The notes below the pieces were generated by a model. That model saw only the letters and a list, made by a program, of their open reading frames with translations, searched no databases and was not told the origin of the DNA. A stretch of 64,000 bases of DNA from Pseudomonas weihenstephanensis. GTDB taxonomy: Bacteria; Pseudomonadota; Gammaproteobacteria; Pseudomonadales; Pseudomonadaceae. Both the position numbers and the translations under genes were made by a program. Location: positions 558,001 through 622,000 of the forward strand of contig NZ_JYLF01000003.1 in assembly GCF_001043055.1 (NCBI RefSeq), written 5' to 3'. The first letter of the stretch is position 1. Each line of letters begins with the position of its first letter. Below, one piece after another: positions 63,430-64,000 of the stretch.

Positions 63430-64000
63430 ATGGGAGTATCAAGTATAGTGAGCGGGGCAAAAAAACAAAGCAGCGAAGTTGAGCAGGAGTTTAAATCTGC
63501 ACTATCTAAGCACCCAGATGTGGTGGTGACGATTGATACGGATACGCTGTGGGCTCGTGTACAACCCACCGAGTTTGACAACCCAGTTTTCTACAACCGA
63601 GACTCTGACACACGTTATGGGGATCCAGAGAAGGAAATCGGCGTTTGTTACTTGGCAGGCAGTAGCAAGGTTGCTATTGCGGAGACATTCCAGCATGGGC
63701 CGGGCGGCCCCGATTCTTCTGTCTTGATGGAAGACATTATGAATCGGTCTCTACATCAGCTGAAGGCGGCTCGTCCGCTGAAAGTGATTGATGTAGGGGT
63801 GCTTGCTGCTTACACGGGGCGGAAAGCAAGAGCTATCGTTGAAGCTAAGGGGCAAGGTAGTGAAGGTTACAGCCTTACCCAAACGCTGAGTGCTGTGAGC
63901 ATGAGATATGGTCCAGAGATTGATGGTCTCCTCTATACCTCTACTGTGTTACCCGGAGCAGCTTCGCTTGAGTGGTGTAATCTTGTGTTGTTCGAAGGAA
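63430..64000 (+). CDS. RES-domain protein (NAD+-degrading toxin family), 3' end outside the window
   Basis: The frame is open from the ATG at 63430 to the end of the window (190 residues visible). RES features: WARVQPTEFDNPVFYNRDSD, then RYGDPEKEIGVCYLAGSSKV, AIAETFQHGPG, and late GLLYTSTVLPGAASLEWCNL, matching the family's R-x-x-P...YxS...S architecture. Family toxins degrade NAD+ and are usually paired with an Xre/DUF2384 antitoxin encoded upstream. No such gene precedes it; only short open frames (37 and 24 codons) are there, and no ribosome site is obvious. Base composition differs from the host genes. Confidence 0.78.
   Translation, partial: MGVSSIVSGAKKQSSEVEQEFKSALSKHPDVVVTIDTDTLWARVQPTEFDNPVFYNRDSDTRYGDPEKEIGVCYLAGSSKVAIAETFQHGPGGPDSSVLMEDIMNRSLHQLKAARPLKVIDVGVLAAYTGRKARAIVEAKGQGSEGYSLTQTLSAVSMRYGPEIDGLLYTSTVLPGAASLEWCNLVLFEG

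Larger units (their letters stand above)
62692..64000. mobile_element. Edge of a putative tRNA-integrated genomic island
   Basis: Immediately beyond the tRNA fragment the base composition becomes clearly AT-richer and codon use changes. The first ~740 bases (62692-63429) hold no credible gene; they contain several small inverted repeats (for example GCCAGCA...TGCTGGC between about 62857 and 62890) and the phased repeat at 63103-63190. The first gene is a RES-domain toxin-family protein. No integrase is visible within the window. The intact tRNA and integrase should lie at the other end. Confidence 0.7.

Overview
The window is chromosomal DNA of a fluorescent-type Pseudomonas. Several recognisable gene sets support this: the glycine betaine / dimethylglycine / sarcosine catabolic genes (dgcAB, gbcAB, soxBDAG, purU, fdhA), the biotin operon bioBFHCD, the pqqFABCDEH order, a davBA lysine monooxygenase pair beside pqq, and an rsmY-type small RNA preceded by a GacA box. 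Base composition is fairly GC-rich until about 62.69 kb, where it drops sharply. No phage structural genes, insertion sequences or CRISPR arrays were seen.

Layout. 0-1.8 kb: a truncated membrane protein, a DUF3010 protein and an LprI-like secreted protein. 2.0-9.9 kb: a co-directional methyl-group catabolism operon (M19 dipeptidase-like protein, DUF5943-type protein, dgcA, dgcB and a dedicated ETF pair). 9.9-10.3 kb: a non-coding stretch packed with DnaA-box sequences, continuing a run of such boxes through the ETF genes. 10.3-13.0 kb: divergent gbcA/gbcB. 13.0-16.6 kb: a chemoreceptor, a second-copy zapA-type pair and ltaA. 16.8-24.4 kb: soxBDAG-purU-fdhA, which finishes sarcosine oxidation and detoxifies the formyl/formaldehyde carbon. 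Betaine goes to dimethylglycine (GbcAB), then sarcosine (DgcAB plus ETF), then glycine (SoxBDAG). PurU and FdhA handle the one-carbon units.

24.4-29.3 kb: an ECF sigma factor with two RskA-type proteins, a DUF2780 protein, an acyltransferase, a retropepsin-like protein and a GST. 29.4-36.1 kb: an iron-uptake module on the minus strand (FecI-type sigma, FecR-type regulator, TonB receptor with signalling domain, PepSY membrane protein) with a stand-alone polyketide-type acyltransferase gene inserted in it. 36.2-42.8 kb: a ModE-like regulator, ComF and the biotin operon. 43.1-48.5 kb: two large paralogous acyl-CoA dehydrogenases flanking a GGDEF protein. 48.5-51.5 kb: GacA box, rsmY, LysR regulator, class III aminotransferase and a PMP3 miniprotein. 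51.6-59.3 kb: the whole PQQ biosynthesis cluster, including the 24-residue PqqA. 59.3-62.5 kb: davA, davB and an Lrp regulator.

At 62.65 kb a 3' fragment of a CAU-anticodon tRNA with encoded CCA ends abruptly. Beyond it the DNA is AT-richer, carries a 20-bp periodic repeat and ends inside a RES-domain (NAD+-degrading toxin family) gene. This looks like the attachment-site edge of an integrated genomic island. The signals I rate most worth follow-up are the DnaA-box cluster (8.3-10.2 kb), the acyltransferase inside the iron-signalling operon, the tRNA/island boundary with its phased repeats, and the dipeptidase-like protein that has lost part of its metal site.
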